The position numbers and the translations under genes are program-made. Of a DNA stretch of 64,000 bases, positions 52,298 through 61,265 are shown in pieces. The first letter of the stretch is position 1, and every line of letters starts with the position of its first letter. The notes under the pieces are model-generated. The model saw only the letters and a list, made by a program, of their open reading frames with translations. It did not search any database and had not been told where the DNA came from. Origin of the DNA: Pseudobacillus wudalianchiensis (GTDB taxonomy: Bacteria > Bacillota > Bacilli > Bacillales > Domibacillaceae); the NCBI RefSeq assembly GCF_001685015.1, contig NZ_MAYT01000012.1, positions 498,246 to 562,245 on the forward strand, in the 5' to 3' direction.

Positions 52298-53935
52298 ATG
52301 GTGAATAAGCAAAAGAAAGCAGATATTGTTCTTATTAGCAATGCTGTGTTTACAGGACTTGAAAGCAACCCGGAGCCAAAAGCGATCGCCATTGTTAATA
52401 ATAAAATTGCAGCAGTAGGCTCCAAGGAAGAGCTCCAGTCATTGATCGGAGAAGAAACTAAAGTTCTTGATTATGGAGACAAATTAATTATGCCTGGTTT
52501 TCATGATTTTCATTTGCATGCGATGATGGGCAGTCTTGCATTGGAATGTGTCAATCTTTTTGAGGCACGCTCAGAAGAAGAAGCGGTCGAAATGGTGCAG
52601 CAATACGCAGAACAGCATCCAGATGAACCTTGGGTTATTGGCTTTATGTGGGATTCGAGCTACTGGGAGGATAAGGGGCTGCCGAGCCGCTTTTCTCTTG
52701 ACCGTGTATTCCCGGACCGGCCGGTTGTGTTGTTTCATGCGGAAGGGCATTATTCATGGGTAAACAGTAAAGCATTAGAGATGGCTAATATTGATAAGGA
52801 TACGAAAAATCCATCTTATGGGACCATTGAAAAAGATGATAACGGGGAACCGACAGGCATATTAATTGAGGAAGCTTCTTCATTGGTAACAGAGTATGCT
52901 TACGATCTTCCGAAAGGTAAGAAAGCTAGTTTATTTAGAAATTTTCTAAAAGAAGCAGCGAGTTACGGAGTTACGTCCGTCAATAATTTATATGGAACAG
53001 AAACATTAAGCAAGCTAGATGATTTTGAACTTTTTCAGGAATTTGAAGAGAATGCCCAATTAACAGTGCGCATGCATCTTTTTCCGCAGCTTGACGGCGA
53101 TATTGACTATGCCAAACAACTGCGGGAAAAATATCAATCAGCTAAATTAAGAGTTGCTGGATTAAAACAGTTCATTGACGGTGTCGTGACGAGCCGGACT
53201 GCTTATATGCTTCAGCCTTATGCGGACCAGCCGGACACTTGCGGACATGCAGCCTTCCCTTCAGACCAATTAAAAGATTGGGTAGTTGCAGCCGATAAAG
53301 AGGAATTTAGTATTCGTTTTCACGCTATCGGGGATGAAGCTATCCGTTTAGCTTTGGATGTCTTTGAAGAAGCTCAAAAAATTAATGGAGCAAGAGATTC
53401 CCGCCATGCAATTGAACATATAGAAGTGATTAATAGAGACGATGTTTCCCGCTTTGCTTCATTAGGAGTAATTGCTTCTATGCAGCCGGATCACATGGCT
53501 CTATCCGAGAGAGGAGTTTATACAGAACGAATCGGCAAAGAACGGGAAAAAGATGTCTTTATTATTAATACACTGCAAAAATCAGGAGCACAGCTTGCGT
53601 TAGGGACAGACTTTCCGATTGATTCTTTAAATCCGATGCTGCAAATATACCGGGCAGTCTCCAGAATTGACAGCGGCGGAAAAGATGTATGGAGCCCTGA
53701 TGAGCGAATTACTGTATCTGAGGCTCTGCGTGCCTATACGTATGGTTCAGCCTTTGGTACATTTAGAGATCATGAGCTAGGAACGCTCGAAGCCGGAAAA
53801 TTAGCCGATATTGCGGTTTTGGATAGAAATATCTTTGATGTGCCCGTTGAGGAAATTCTTGATACGAAAGTGGAAATGACGATAAGTGACGGAAAAATTA
53901 TTTATTCTAAACAAGAACAGCCGTCTTTCAGTTAA
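52298..53935 (+). CDS. YtcJ-type metal-dependent amidohydrolase
   Basis: 545 residues, amidohydrolase_3 fold. HxH motif in GFHDFHLHAMMG, conserved QFIDGVVTSRTAYM, HAIGDEAI, HAIEHIEVI and GTDFPIDSLNP. Relatives include N-substituted formamide deformylase and many proteins of unknown substrate. In this operon it may remove an acyl or cyclic amide group from a compound related to the ureohydrolase substrate; this is inference only. Confidence 0.85.
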   Translation: MVNKQKKADIVLISNAVFTGLESNPEPKAIAIVNNKIAAVGSKEELQSLIGEETKVLDYGDKLIMPGFHDFHLHAMMGSLALECVNLFEARSEEEAVEMVQQYAEQHPDEPWVIGFMWDSSYWEDKGLPSRFSLDRVFPDRPVVLFHAEGHYSWVNSKALEMANIDKDTKNPSYGTIEKDDNGEPTGILIEEASSLVTEYAYDLPKGKKASLFRNFLKEAASYGVTSVNNLYGTETLSKLDDFELFQEFEENAQLTVRMHLFPQLDGDIDYAKQLREKYQSAKLRVAGLKQFIDGVVTSRTAYMLQPYADQPDTCGHAAFPSDQLKDWVVAADKEEFSIRFHAIGDEAIRLALDVFEEAQKINGARDSRHAIEHIEVINRDDVSRFASLGVIASMQPDHMALSERGVYTERIGKEREKDVFIINTLQKSGAQLALGTDFPIDSLNPMLQIYRAVSRIDSGGKDVWSPDERITVSEALRAYTYGSAFGTFRDHELGTLEAGKLADIAVLDRNIFDVPVEEILDTKVEMTISDGKIIYSKQEQPSFS

Positions 53936-53937
53936 CA

Positions 53938-53982
53938 AAGAGTCCTGTTTTTAGTTCTATTGACTAAGGACAGGGCTTTTTG
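53938..53982 (+). terminator. Terminator after the amidohydrolase gene
   Basis: AGTCCTGT / GGACAGGGCT with inner TTTAGT/ACTAAG pairing and a run of T. Confidence 0.78.
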
Positions 53983-54068
53983 TGTAAGTTTATAAGGAAA
54001 CACTTAGACTAAACAGCGAGAATCGTTTATCATTTTCTTAATGAAAGAAAAGGATTCGGAGGCTGCTA

Positions 54069-54647
54069 ATGACAAAAGATAAGATTATCGCTATAGCGAT
54101 TGCGTTATTTGCTAAAAATGGATATGAGGGAACGACCTTAGCAGAGATTGCAAAGGGAGTCGGGATTCAAAAGCCGTCTATCTACAACCATTATAAAAGC
54201 AAAGAAGAAATATTTTTGACGATTTATAAGAAGATTTTATGGAATCATATCGAGGATGTAAGGCGGCTGATGGAGAGTATAAAGGACGCTTCTTCTGAAG
54301 AGCAATTGAAGCAAATTATGCTATTAACAGCTCAAGATTACATAGATGACGAGGAAAAAACCACTTTTCTAAGAAGAGCCGTAGTCTTTCCGCCAGAGTC
54401 ACTTAAAGAGCTTGTCAATGAAGAGTTTTTGTTATCGGAGGAAGCCTTGTCTGCTATTTTGCGCTCGATTTTTACACGGGGAATAGAGAAGAAAGAAATA
54501 CGTGAAGAGAACATAGAAGATTTAATCATTGCTTATTACTGTTTGCTTGATGGAATCTTTATTGAATTGTCTTTCTATGGAACAGAAAAAATGGCTCCGA
54601 GACTTCAAAATATATGGAAGATTTTTTGGGCAGGCGTGAGCAGTTAA
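54069..54647 (+). CDS. TetR-family transcriptional regulator
   Basis: 192 residues. N-terminal helix-turn-helix IALFAKNGYEGTTLAEIAKGVGIQKPSIYNHYKSKEEIF (about 10-50) is typical TetR; the C-terminal ligand domain is all helical with TetR_C-like LIIAYYCLLDGIFIEL. Likely repressor of the ureohydrolase operon through the palindrome at 49816. No second copy of that palindrome is seen upstream of this gene. Confidence 0.9.
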   Translation: MTKDKIIAIAIALFAKNGYEGTTLAEIAKGVGIQKPSIYNHYKSKEEIFLTIYKKILWNHIEDVRRLMESIKDASSEEQLKQIMLLTAQDYIDDEEKTTFLRRAVVFPPESLKELVNEEFLLSEEALSAILRSIFTRGIEKKEIREENIEDLIIAYYCLLDGIFIELSFYGTEKMAPRLQNIWKIFWAGVSS

Positions 54648-54699
54648 AAGTCTTTCTATTTAATATGAATTGGAACCGTGCTATGAAGGATAAGTATAA

Positions 54700-54755
54700 C
54701 GAACAGCGGTCTTTTCCTATTATTTAATTAAGGAAAGGGCCGCTCAATTTTTTAC
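54700..54755 (+). terminator. Terminator of the tetR-like gene
   Basis: AGCGGTCTTTTCCT / AAGGAAAGGGCCGCT long stem followed by CAATTTTTT. Confidence 0.87.
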
Positions 54756-54917
54756 AGGGAAATCGTGCAGTTAGTCTCTTATCTTTTATTGGAGCGGCGA
54801 AATCTTTTTATTAAAAGGAATTGGGCTCTCTTGCTGGTTTCTGAGGACATTATTTCGTAAAATGATAATGAATGTCTGTGGAACGGTTCATACTAGAGAA
54901 AAGGGGTTTTTTTAATT

Positions 54918-55664
54918 ATGAGATTACGTTTGCCGAAACCATTTACGTTTGAAGCTGGGAAGCGGGCGGTGCTTTTGCTTCATGGGTTCACGGGGAACTC
55001 TTCCGACGTGCGAATGCTTGGGCGATTTTTGCAGAAAAAGGGCTACACATCACATGCACCGCATTATAAAGGCCATGGAGTACCGCCGGAGGAGCTGGTC
55101 CATACCGGCCCGCAAGACTGGTGGCAAGATGTAATGGACGGCTACGAGCACTTGAAAAGTTTAGGACACACTGAAATTGCGGTAGCTGGCTTATCGCTCG
55201 GCGGGGTATTTTCGTTAAAGCTAGGCTATACTGTTCCTGTCAAAGGAATTGTGACGATGTGTGCGCCGATGTATATCAAAAGTGAACAAGTAATGTATCA
55301 AGGTGTGATCGATTACGCTCGCCAATTTAAGAAGTTTGAAGGAAAATCGGAAGAGGTAATTGAACAAGAAATAGAAGCATTTAAAAAAACACCGATGAAT
55401 ACGTTGAAAGCACTGCAAAATCTCATATCTGATGTACGCAATAATATCGATATGATCTATGCTCCGGCTTTTATCGTTCAAGCCCGTCATGACGAGATGA
55501 TCAATCCAGAGAGTGCTAACATTATTTACAACGAGATTGAATCAACGATGAAGGAAATAAAATGGTATGAAGAGTCCGGTCACGTAATTACCATTGATAA
55601 AGAAAAAGAGCAGCTTCATGAAGATATTTATGCTTTTTTAGAAAGGCTGGACTGGAACGATTAA
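54918..55664 (+). CDS. est: Carboxylesterase (Est30/YvaK type)
   Basis: 248 residues, alpha/beta hydrolase. [12 protein letters not shown] oxyanion region, nucleophile Ser93 in GLSLGG, Asp in ARHDEMI and His in SGHVI. Matches the small thermostable-type Bacillus/Geobacillus carboxylesterases encoded next to rnr. In B. subtilis it follows secG directly; here 9 kb intervene. Confidence 0.93.
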   Translation: MRLRLPKPFTFEAGKRAVLLLHGFTGNSSDVRMLGRFLQKKGYTSHAPHYKGHGVPPEELVHTGPQDWWQDVMDGYEHLKSLGHTEIAVAGLSLGGVFSLKLGYTVPVKGIVTMCAPMYIKSEQVMYQGVIDYARQFKKFEGKSEEVIEQEIEAFKKTPMNTLKALQNLISDVRNNIDMIYAPAFIVQARHDEMINPESANIIYNEIESTMKEIKWYEESGHVITIDKEKEQLHEDIYAFLERLDWND

Positions 55665-55688
55665 GATGAAATGTGAGGAGGGAATATA

Positions 55689-58031
55689 ATGGATCAGCAA
55701 AATGAACTCGTTGATCGGCTGTTAACGTATATGAAAGAAGAGTCTTACAAGCCGCTCACAGTGAAAGAGCTGGAAGAAATGATGCAGATTGAAGATTCTG
55801 CTGATTTTAAGGACTTTGTAAAAGCCCTTGTTTATATGGAAGAAAAGGGGCTAGTCGTTCGGACGAGAGCCAATCGTTATGGCCTGCCGGAGAAAATGAA
55901 CTTAATCCGCGGCAAGATTTCCGGTCATTCAAAAGGATTTGCCTTTTTAATACCAGAAGAGCCGGGGATGGATGATGTCTTTATTCCGCCCCATGAAACG
56001 AACGGGGCTTTAAATGGAGACATTGCTCTTGTACGGATTACATCGGAAACGAGCGGATCACGTCGGGAAGGGACCGTTGTTCGCATTCTCGAACGCGGAA
56101 AAACAGAGATTGTCGGTACATACACGGACAGCAAGCATTTTGGATTTGTTATTCCGGATGACAAAAAGTTTGCGAGCGACATTTTTATCCCGAAGGAGGC
56201 TGCTCATGGCGCTGTTGAGGGCCATAAAGTCGTCGTGAAAATTACTTCTTATCCTGATGGCCGCAAGAGTGCTGAAGGAGAAGTCATCAACATTCTTGGC
56301 CATAAAAATGATCCGGGCGTTGATATTATTTCGATCATTTACAAGCATGGTCTGCCGCAAGAATTTCCTGAAGAGGTAATGGCGCAGGCACATGCTGTAC
56401 CGGAAACAATTAGTGAAAAGGATATAGAAGGCCGCCGGGATTTGCGTGATCAAACGATTGTAACGATTGACGGGGCCGATGCGAAAGATTTAGATGATGC
56501 TGTTACCGTGACCAAGCTTGATAATGGCAATTATAAGCTTGGCGTTCACATTGCGGATGTCAGTTATTATGTGACAGAAGGTTCACCTATTGATGAAGAA
56601 GCATATGAGCGGGGAACAAGTGTCTACTTAGTTGACCGCGTCATTCCAATGATTCCGCATCGTCTTTCCAACGGCATTTGTTCATTGAATCCGAAAGTGG
56701 ACCGATTGACGCTCTCGTGTGAAATGGAGATTAACCCATCAGGGGAAGTGGTCAAACATGAGATCTTCCAAAGTGTTATTAAGACGACAGAGCGAATGAC
56801 GTACAACGATGTGAATCAAATTCTCGTTGACAAAGACGAAGAACTACGGGCTAAATACGAACCGCTCGTGCCGTTGTTTGAGAATATGGAAGAGCTGGCG
56901 GCTATTTTACGCAGAAAGCGGGAAAAACGCGGCGCTATTGACTTTGATTTTAAAGAATCAAAAGTCATTGTCGATGAAGACAGCAAACCAATCGATGTCG
57001 TGTTGCGTGAACGCTCCGTTGCCGAACGGTTAATTGAAGAGTTCATGCTGGCAGCGAATGAAACAGTAGCTGAACATTTCCATTGGATGGACGTTCCATT
57101 CATTTATCGAATCCATGAAGATCCAAAAGAAGATAAATTACAGCGTTTCTTTGAGTTTATTACGAATTTTGGGCTTGTTGTAAAAGGTACATCAAACGCT
57201 GTGCATCCACGGGCTTTACAAGAGGTGCTGGAAGCGATTCAAGGGAAGCCGGAAGAGGTAGTCATCTCAACAGTTATGCTTCGTTCTATGCAGCAGGCGA
57301 AATACTTTGATGAGAGCTTAGGCCACTTTGGATTATCAACGGATTATTATACTCATTTCACTTCGCCAATTCGCCGTTATCCGGATTTAATTGTACACCG
57401 TTTGATCCGTACGTATTTAATTGAAAGGCATGTCGACTCAGCAACACAAGCAAAGTGGGAGGCGCGCCTGCCAGAAATTGCTGAGCACACATCAAATATG
57501 GAACGCCGGGCTGTAGAAGCAGAGCGTGACACAGATGAACTGAAAAAAGCAGAATTTATGCTAGATAAGATTGGGGAAGAATTTGACGGCATCATCAGTT
57601 CTGTTACAAACTTCGGTATGTTCGTTGAACTGGAAAATACAATTGAAGGTTTAGTTCATGTTTCTTATATGACAGATGATTATTACCGTTATGATGAGCG
57701 CCAGTTTGCTATGATTGGCGAGCGAACGGGCAATGTGTTCCGCATCGGTGACCAAATCACTGTTCGGGTGAGAGATGTCAATAAGGACGAACAATCGATT
57801 GACTTTGAAATCGTTGGCATGAAAAATATAAGAAAGCGTCCAGCTGCGGAGGCCAAAACGATTAATGTAAAATCAAAAAGCCAAAAAGCGAGCGGCCCGC
57901 AAGGAAACAGTGAAGAAGGAGCGGGCGGTGAGTGGACGAATCAGTCGCCGAACAAAAAGAAAAAACGCGGCAAGTATTATGAAGGCGTACCGAAAAAGCA
58001 AGCGAAGAAAAGACGCCGGAATAAAGGATAA
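55689..58031 (+). CDS. rnr: Ribonuclease R
   Basis: 780 residues: N-terminal winged helix (about 1-70), two cold-shock/OB domains, RNB catalytic domain with [12 protein letters not shown] (metal Asp cluster, about 257-268), and S1 domain (about 625-710), then a Lys/Arg-rich tail. 3'-5' exonuclease that degrades structured RNA and assists tmRNA-linked decay. Cotranscribed with smpB. Confidence 0.97.
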   Translation: MDQQNELVDRLLTYMKEESYKPLTVKELEEMMQIEDSADFKDFVKALVYMEEKGLVVRTRANRYGLPEKMNLIRGKISGHSKGFAFLIPEEPGMDDVFIPPHETNGALNGDIALVRITSETSGSRREGTVVRILERGKTEIVGTYTDSKHFGFVIPDDKKFASDIFIPKEAAHGAVEGHKVVVKITSYPDGRKSAEGEVINILGHKNDPGVDIISIIYKHGLPQEFPEEVMAQAHAVPETISEKDIEGRRDLRDQTIVTIDGADAKDLDDAVTVTKLDNGNYKLGVHIADVSYYVTEGSPIDEEAYERGTSVYLVDRVIPMIPHRLSNGICSLNPKVDRLTLSCEMEINPSGEVVKHEIFQSVIKTTERMTYNDVNQILVDKDEELRAKYEPLVPLFENMEELAAILRRKREKRGAIDFDFKESKVIVDEDSKPIDVVLRERSVAERLIEEFMLAANETVAEHFHWMDVPFIYRIHEDPKEDKLQRFFEFITNFGLVVKGTSNAVHPRALQEVLEAIQGKPEEVVISTVMLRSMQQAKYFDESLGHFGLSTDYYTHFTSPIRRYPDLIVHRLIRTYLIERHVDSATQAKWEARLPEIAEHTSNMERRAVEAERDTDELKKAEFMLDKIGEEFDGIISSVTNFGMFVELENTIEGLVHVSYMTDDYYRYDERQFAMIGERTGNVFRIGDQITVRVRDVNKDEQSIDFEIVGMKNIRKRPAAEAKTINVKSKSQKASGPQGNSEEGAGGEWTNQSPNKKKKRGKYYEGVPKKQAKKRRRNKG

Positions 58032-58036
58032 TAGGT

Positions 58037-58063
58037 ACCCGGCGGCTTTTTTAGCCGCCGGGT
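58037..58063 (+). other. GC-rich hairpin between rnr and smpB
   Basis: ACCCGGCGGCT / AGCCGCCGGGT is a perfect 11-bp stem with a TTTTT loop but no T-run behind it. It is more likely an mRNA processing or stabilising element than a terminator. Confidence 0.7.
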
Positions 58064-58091
58064 CGGACTGAATAATGGAAGGTGAAGAAGG

Positions 58092-58559
58092 ATGCCAAAG
58101 GGAGAAGGAAAAGTAGTCGCGCAAAACAAAAAGGCGCATCATGATTTTTTTATCGAAGAAACATTTGAAGCGGGGATTGTACTGCAAGGAACTGAAATTA
58201 AATCAATTCGCGCCGGACGGGTAAATTTGAAAGATGCGTTTGCCCGCATACAAAAAGGGGAAGTATTTGTATATAACATGCATATCAGCCCTTATGAACA
58301 AGGGAACCGTTATAACCATGATCCGCTTAGAACGAGAAAGCTGCTGCTGCACCGCAAGCAGATTGATAAGCTGATCGGGGAAACGAAGGAAGCTGGCTAT
58401 TCTATTGTGCCGCTAAAAATGTACTTAAAAGACGGCTATGCGAAACTGTTAATTGGTCTGGCTAAAGGGAAGAAAAAATTCGATAAGCGGGAAGATTTGA
58501 AGAAGAAAGAAGCGAAGCGCGACGTGGAGCGTGCATTTAGAGAACGGCAAAAAGGGTGA
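58092..58559 (+). CDS. smpB: tmRNA-binding protein SmpB
   Basis: 155 residues, OB fold. N-terminal [32 protein letters not shown] and the C-terminal basic tail ([18 protein letters not shown]) that enters the ribosome A-site channel are present. Lies directly before ssrA as usual. Confidence 0.98.
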   Translation: MPKGEGKVVAQNKKAHHDFFIEETFEAGIVLQGTEIKSIRAGRVNLKDAFARIQKGEVFVYNMHISPYEQGNRYNHDPLRTRKLLLHRKQIDKLIGETKEAGYSIVPLKMYLKDGYAKLLIGLAKGKKKFDKREDLKKKEAKRDVERAFRERQKG

Positions 58560-58601
58560 AAAGCGAACAGCTGTTGCTTTTTTTGCTTATTATGTTATAA
58601 T
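58559..58601 (+). promoter_or_regulatory. smpB terminator hairpin overlapping the ssrA promoter
   Basis: AAGCgAACAG / CTGTTGCTT forms a hairpin (one bulge) followed by seven T. The same bases supply TTGCTT (58574-58579); after 16 bp comes TATAAT (58596-58601). The start would be near 58608, giving a precursor about 45 nt longer at the 5' end than mature tmRNA. Confidence 0.7.
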
Positions 58602-58652
58602 AAGAACTGTAGCTGAGCTTCGGACATAGAGTCCAATTCCTATTTTTATAAT

Positions 58653-59299
58653 GGGGACGTTACGGATTCGACAGGGATAGTTCGAGCTTGGGCTGCGAGC
58701 CGAGGGGATCGTCCTCGCAAAAACGTCAAAGCCAATAATAACTGGCAAACAAAACAACAACCTCGCTTTAGCTGCCTAATAACAGCTTGAAGCGGTTCCT
58801 CCCTCCATCGCCCATGTGGTAGGGTAAGGGACTCACTCTTAGTGGGCTACGCCGTAGTTCTCCGCCTGGGGACAAAGGAAGAGATGAATCAGGCTAGCTG
58901 TCAAGACGCCCGTCGATAGGCAGAAGGAACAGCGAAACTCGAATATATCGACTACGCTCGTAGATGTTCAAGTGCCGTTATCTTTGGACGTGGGTTCGAT
59001 TAGTAAATAGTCGCCTTGTATGGTAACATACAAGTGAAAATTCGGCTTTATCGGTGAAACCTAAGTCATCGAATGGTGATAAGGCAATGCCGAGCGGTAT
59101 GTGGAGTAATCCAACAGCCGTGTATCGACTTATAGGCTGCCACTTAGCGGGCAGTACTAGGATGCGGAAAGCTGCCTGGAGATCCGGGTAAATCTATTTT
59201 TCGCATAAGACGCCGAAGGACCTGTCTTACTACGTAGGTTCAAGATATAGTCAGTGCCATGACGAAAGCATGGAAAAGCACGTCCCACCGTCTCCACCA
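58653..59299 (+). ncRNA. ssrA: tmRNA (SsrA), interrupted by a group I intron
   Basis: GGGGACGTTACGGATTCGAC opens the gene and CGTCTCCACCA closes it; these form the tRNA-like acceptor with Ala-type G-U. The tag frame GGC AAA CAA ... GCC TAA TAA (58744-58779) gives GKQNNNLALAA, so the tag is (A)GKQNNNLALAA. The T arm GTGGG-TTCGAT|T-CCCAC is split after 59000; exon 2 is 59283-59299 only. Without removal of 59001-59282 the T arm and acceptor could not form normally, so splicing should be needed for function. Confidence 0.95.
59001..59282 (+). other. Group I self-splicing intron in the tmRNA T-loop
   Basis: 282 nt. P1: exon CGAU plus intron UA pairs with UAGUCG (59008-59013), giving six pairs with the required U-G at the splice site and loop GTAAA. 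P2: CTTGTATG-GTAA-CATACAAG (59015-59034), a GNRA loop. Core-like CGGTGAAACCTAAGTC and GATAAGGCAATGCCGAGC resemble cyanobacterial tRNA-Leu introns. The S-like AAGATATAGTC (59242-59252) has partners GACTTATA (59127-59134) or GTACTA. P9: CCATG/CATGG near the end. The last base is G (59282). Joined exons give a standard T arm. No ORF inside. Confidence 0.9.
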
Positions 59300-59331
59300 T
59301 ACATAATTTGGTGGATATTACCTAGTTAATT

Positions 59332-59361
59332 AAAAGACTTGCCAAATGTGGCAAGTCTTTT
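59332..59361 (+). terminator. Terminator of ssrA
   Basis: AAAAGACTTGCCA / TGGCAAGTCTTTTT perfect 13-bp stem with AATG loop and T-run. Confidence 0.95.
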
Positions 59362-59397
59362 TGTGTTCGTGAACAAGAAGGAGGTCTTTAACCGTTT

Positions 59398-59803
59398 TTA
59401 TATGTTAAAAAATGCTTCCTCAAATAATAATTTTGCTTTTAACATAGCTGTTGTATACTTTCCATTTCGAGGAGTGACTCTGTCGTAGTGTTCCAATATC
59501 CATATGGCTCGATTTCTTTTTTATCTATTCTGAGATAGAGGGAAATTTCTTTTAAAATCATCAACACACTCTCTTTGTTCTTTATGGACAATGTATAAGA
59601 GTCCTTGTGAAGTCCAGGCTTATAATTCTTCTTGTTACTAATGGCTCCACCAGTTAGTGTTTGAATGTATAGAAGAAGCTCTTTATCCGACGAAGAAATG
59701 GTAATGCAAGGCGCCGATGTTCTCATTGATGCATTCTAGTTAGTGTGATAGAGCCTTCCTCATCTATAATCCCTGCTAAATAGCCCGCTTCCCAATCTTT
59801 CAT
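59398..59803 (-). pseudogene. Decayed LAGLIDADG homing endonuclease gene
   Basis: On the minus strand AGGGGGAGAGGAC precedes ATG 59803; MKDWEAGYLAGIIDEEGSIT contains the LAGLIDADG motif as LAGIIDEEG. This frame stops at TGA 59723 (overlapping ATGA). The second frame (59726-59439) continues CITISSSDKELLLYIQTLTGG...YLRIDKK. At an A6 run near 59510 the sequence again changes frame: only the third frame gives the family C-terminus YDRVTPRNGKYT...FEEAFFNI, ending TAA at 59398. Two indels in about 135 codons mean it is inactive unless recoded. A single-motif protein that would act as dimer. It lies 99 bases beyond the intron-bearing ssrA, convergent to it. Confidence 0.85.
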
Positions 59804-59994
59804 GTCCTCTCCCCCTAAATTATTGTTATTCATGAAAATGGAAGCTTTATGAAAGAAAAAACTCGTCAAGTTGTGATGCTCATCAACTTGTATAGAAGCT
59901 TCAAAAAATAGAATTGTTATTTCTATGAGTCTATTTTTCTAAGAAAGGATAATAAAAATTAAGTTTTATTTAGATAATAATCCAAGTATAGAAT

Positions 59995-60354
59995 TTAGAT
60001 GCGAGAAGCTTTACTAACCCAGCGCATAACAGCTGTAATGACATCTTCTAGTTCTCTTCCGATTGGGGTTAAGGAATAGATGACTTTTCTTGGGGAGGAT
60101 TCGAATGCTTTCTTTACGACTAATCCTTCGTTTTCCAGCTCGCGCAGCCGTTCTGTGAGGAGCCGGTCAGAGATGCCTGGGATTTCATTTAGTAATTCGT
60201 GATATCTTTTATCGCCCTTCAGCAAAGTATAAATAATGATTCCCATCCAACGCTTGCCGATGAATTCAATCGTGTGGTGAAAGTTATCGCAAATCGTCGC
60301 TTTGTCTGTATGCTTCTTCTGAGAACAATTCCATTCATTTTGTTCGCTCATCAT
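59995..60354 (-). CDS. HxlR-family redox regulator, YodB-like
   Basis: 119 residues from ATG 60354, which has GAGGTTATC upstream; the frame is open to 60489, but that stretch covers the operators and is not coding. Winged helix (IEFIGKRWMGIIIYTLLKGDKRYHELLNEIPGISDRLLTERLRELENEGLV) typical of HxlR. Cys10 and Cys22 precede the DNA-binding domain; YodB/CatR-type members sense quinones and diamide through an N-terminal Cys. Divergent from a nitroreductase, the same pairing as yodB-yodC in B. subtilis. Confidence 0.85.
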   Translation of the reverse strand: MMSEQNEWNCSQKKHTDKATICDNFHHTIEFIGKRWMGIIIYTLLKGDKRYHELLNEIPGISDRLLTERLRELENEGLVVKKAFESSPRKVIYSLTPIGRELEDVITAVMRWVSKASRI

Positions 60355-60406
60355 GATAACCTCAATGTTTTTTATATTAATTTTAGCATAGAGTATTTGA
60401 CAACCC

Positions 60407-60453
60407 AAGCTTACTAGTAGTAAGCTTATTTTTGAACTTACTATTAGTAAGTT
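60407..60453. promoter_or_regulatory. Twin palindromic operators between the HxlR and nitroreductase genes
   Basis: A perfect 21-bp palindrome (60407-60427) and a perfect 19-bp one, AACTTACTATTAGTAAGTT (60435-60453), share the core TTACTANTAGTAA, 27 bp centre to centre. TTGACA (60397-60402) lies just before the first. YodB-type sites have a TACT-AGTA form. Both genes can be controlled from here. Confidence 0.85.
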
Positions 60454-60471
60454 TAATTGGGAGGGAAAAGT

Positions 60472-61098
60472 ATGATAACAACGATGCAAAGCTTATCAGA
60501 GGTCATTCGCAATCGTCACTCTGTTAGAAAATATGATCCACATTATAAAATTCCGAGACAGGAAATAGAGGAAATGCTGCAGGAAGCCATGTTAGCTCCA
60601 TCATCTAGTAATCTTCAACCTTGGCGCTTTATCGTCATTGATGATGAAGAAACGAAAAAGGAACTGAAGGCTATTGCTTATAATCAGGAGCAAGTTGAGA
60701 CATCTTCAGCGGTTATTGCCGTTTTAGGTGACATTGAAATGTACAAGAATGTCGAAAAAGTATACCGTAGCAGCTATGAGGCAGGTTTCATCGACGAAGA
60801 GAGCATGAACAAGCTGATTCAAAATACGAATAATAGTTATCCGAATGCGCCTGTTGAAGCAAGAGCTAATATTGCTTCATTTGACACAGGCCTCGTCTCG
60901 ATGCAGCTTATGCTGATTGCCAAAGCGAATGGTTACGATACGGTGACTATGGGTGGATTTGATAAGCAAAAATTTGCTGAGCGGTTTGATGTGCCAGAAA
61001 GATATATTCCAATTGTTTTAATCGCTCTTGGCAAGGCCGCTGCGCCAGCTCATAAAACGACCCGGCTGCCACTTGAAGAAATGGTTCGTTTTATCTGA
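60472..61098 (+). CDS. Nitroreductase-family oxidoreductase (YodC-like)
   Basis: 208 residues, FMN-binding nitroreductase fold: IRNRHSVRKYDP near the start, APSSSNLQPWRFIVIDD (about 44-60), and MGGFDKQKFAERFDVPERYIPIVLIALGKA near the end. ATG 60472 follows GGAGGG. In B. subtilis the YodB partner yodC is induced by quinones and diamide; quinone or nitro-compound reduction is likely here. Confidence 0.88.
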   Translation: MITTMQSLSEVIRNRHSVRKYDPHYKIPRQEIEEMLQEAMLAPSSSNLQPWRFIVIDDEETKKELKAIAYNQEQVETSSAVIAVLGDIEMYKNVEKVYRSSYEAGFIDEESMNKLIQNTNNSYPNAPVEARANIASFDTGLVSMQLMLIAKANGYDTVTMGGFDKQKFAERFDVPERYIPIVLIALGKAAAPAHKTTRLPLEEMVRFI

Positions 61099-61265
61099 TT
61101 AAATAACATCCCCTATTACTAGGGACATAAAGGAGCATTCTGCGATTTTGCAGGCTGCTCCTTTGTTCGTTTTATTAAGGATAAAAAAATAACAAATTAA
61201 TCAAAAAACAGTTGACAATTACAACTATTTTTAATATTCTAAACGAAACATAGCGGATGACGATT

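Noticed and set aside
58647-58652. TATAAT directly before mature tmRNA as promoter
   Set aside because: It abuts the first base of the mature RNA; the TTGCTT-16-TATAAT pair further upstream fits better.
60355-60489. N-terminal extension of the HxlR gene
   Set aside because: It would translate through both palindromic operators; ATG 60354 has the ribosome site.
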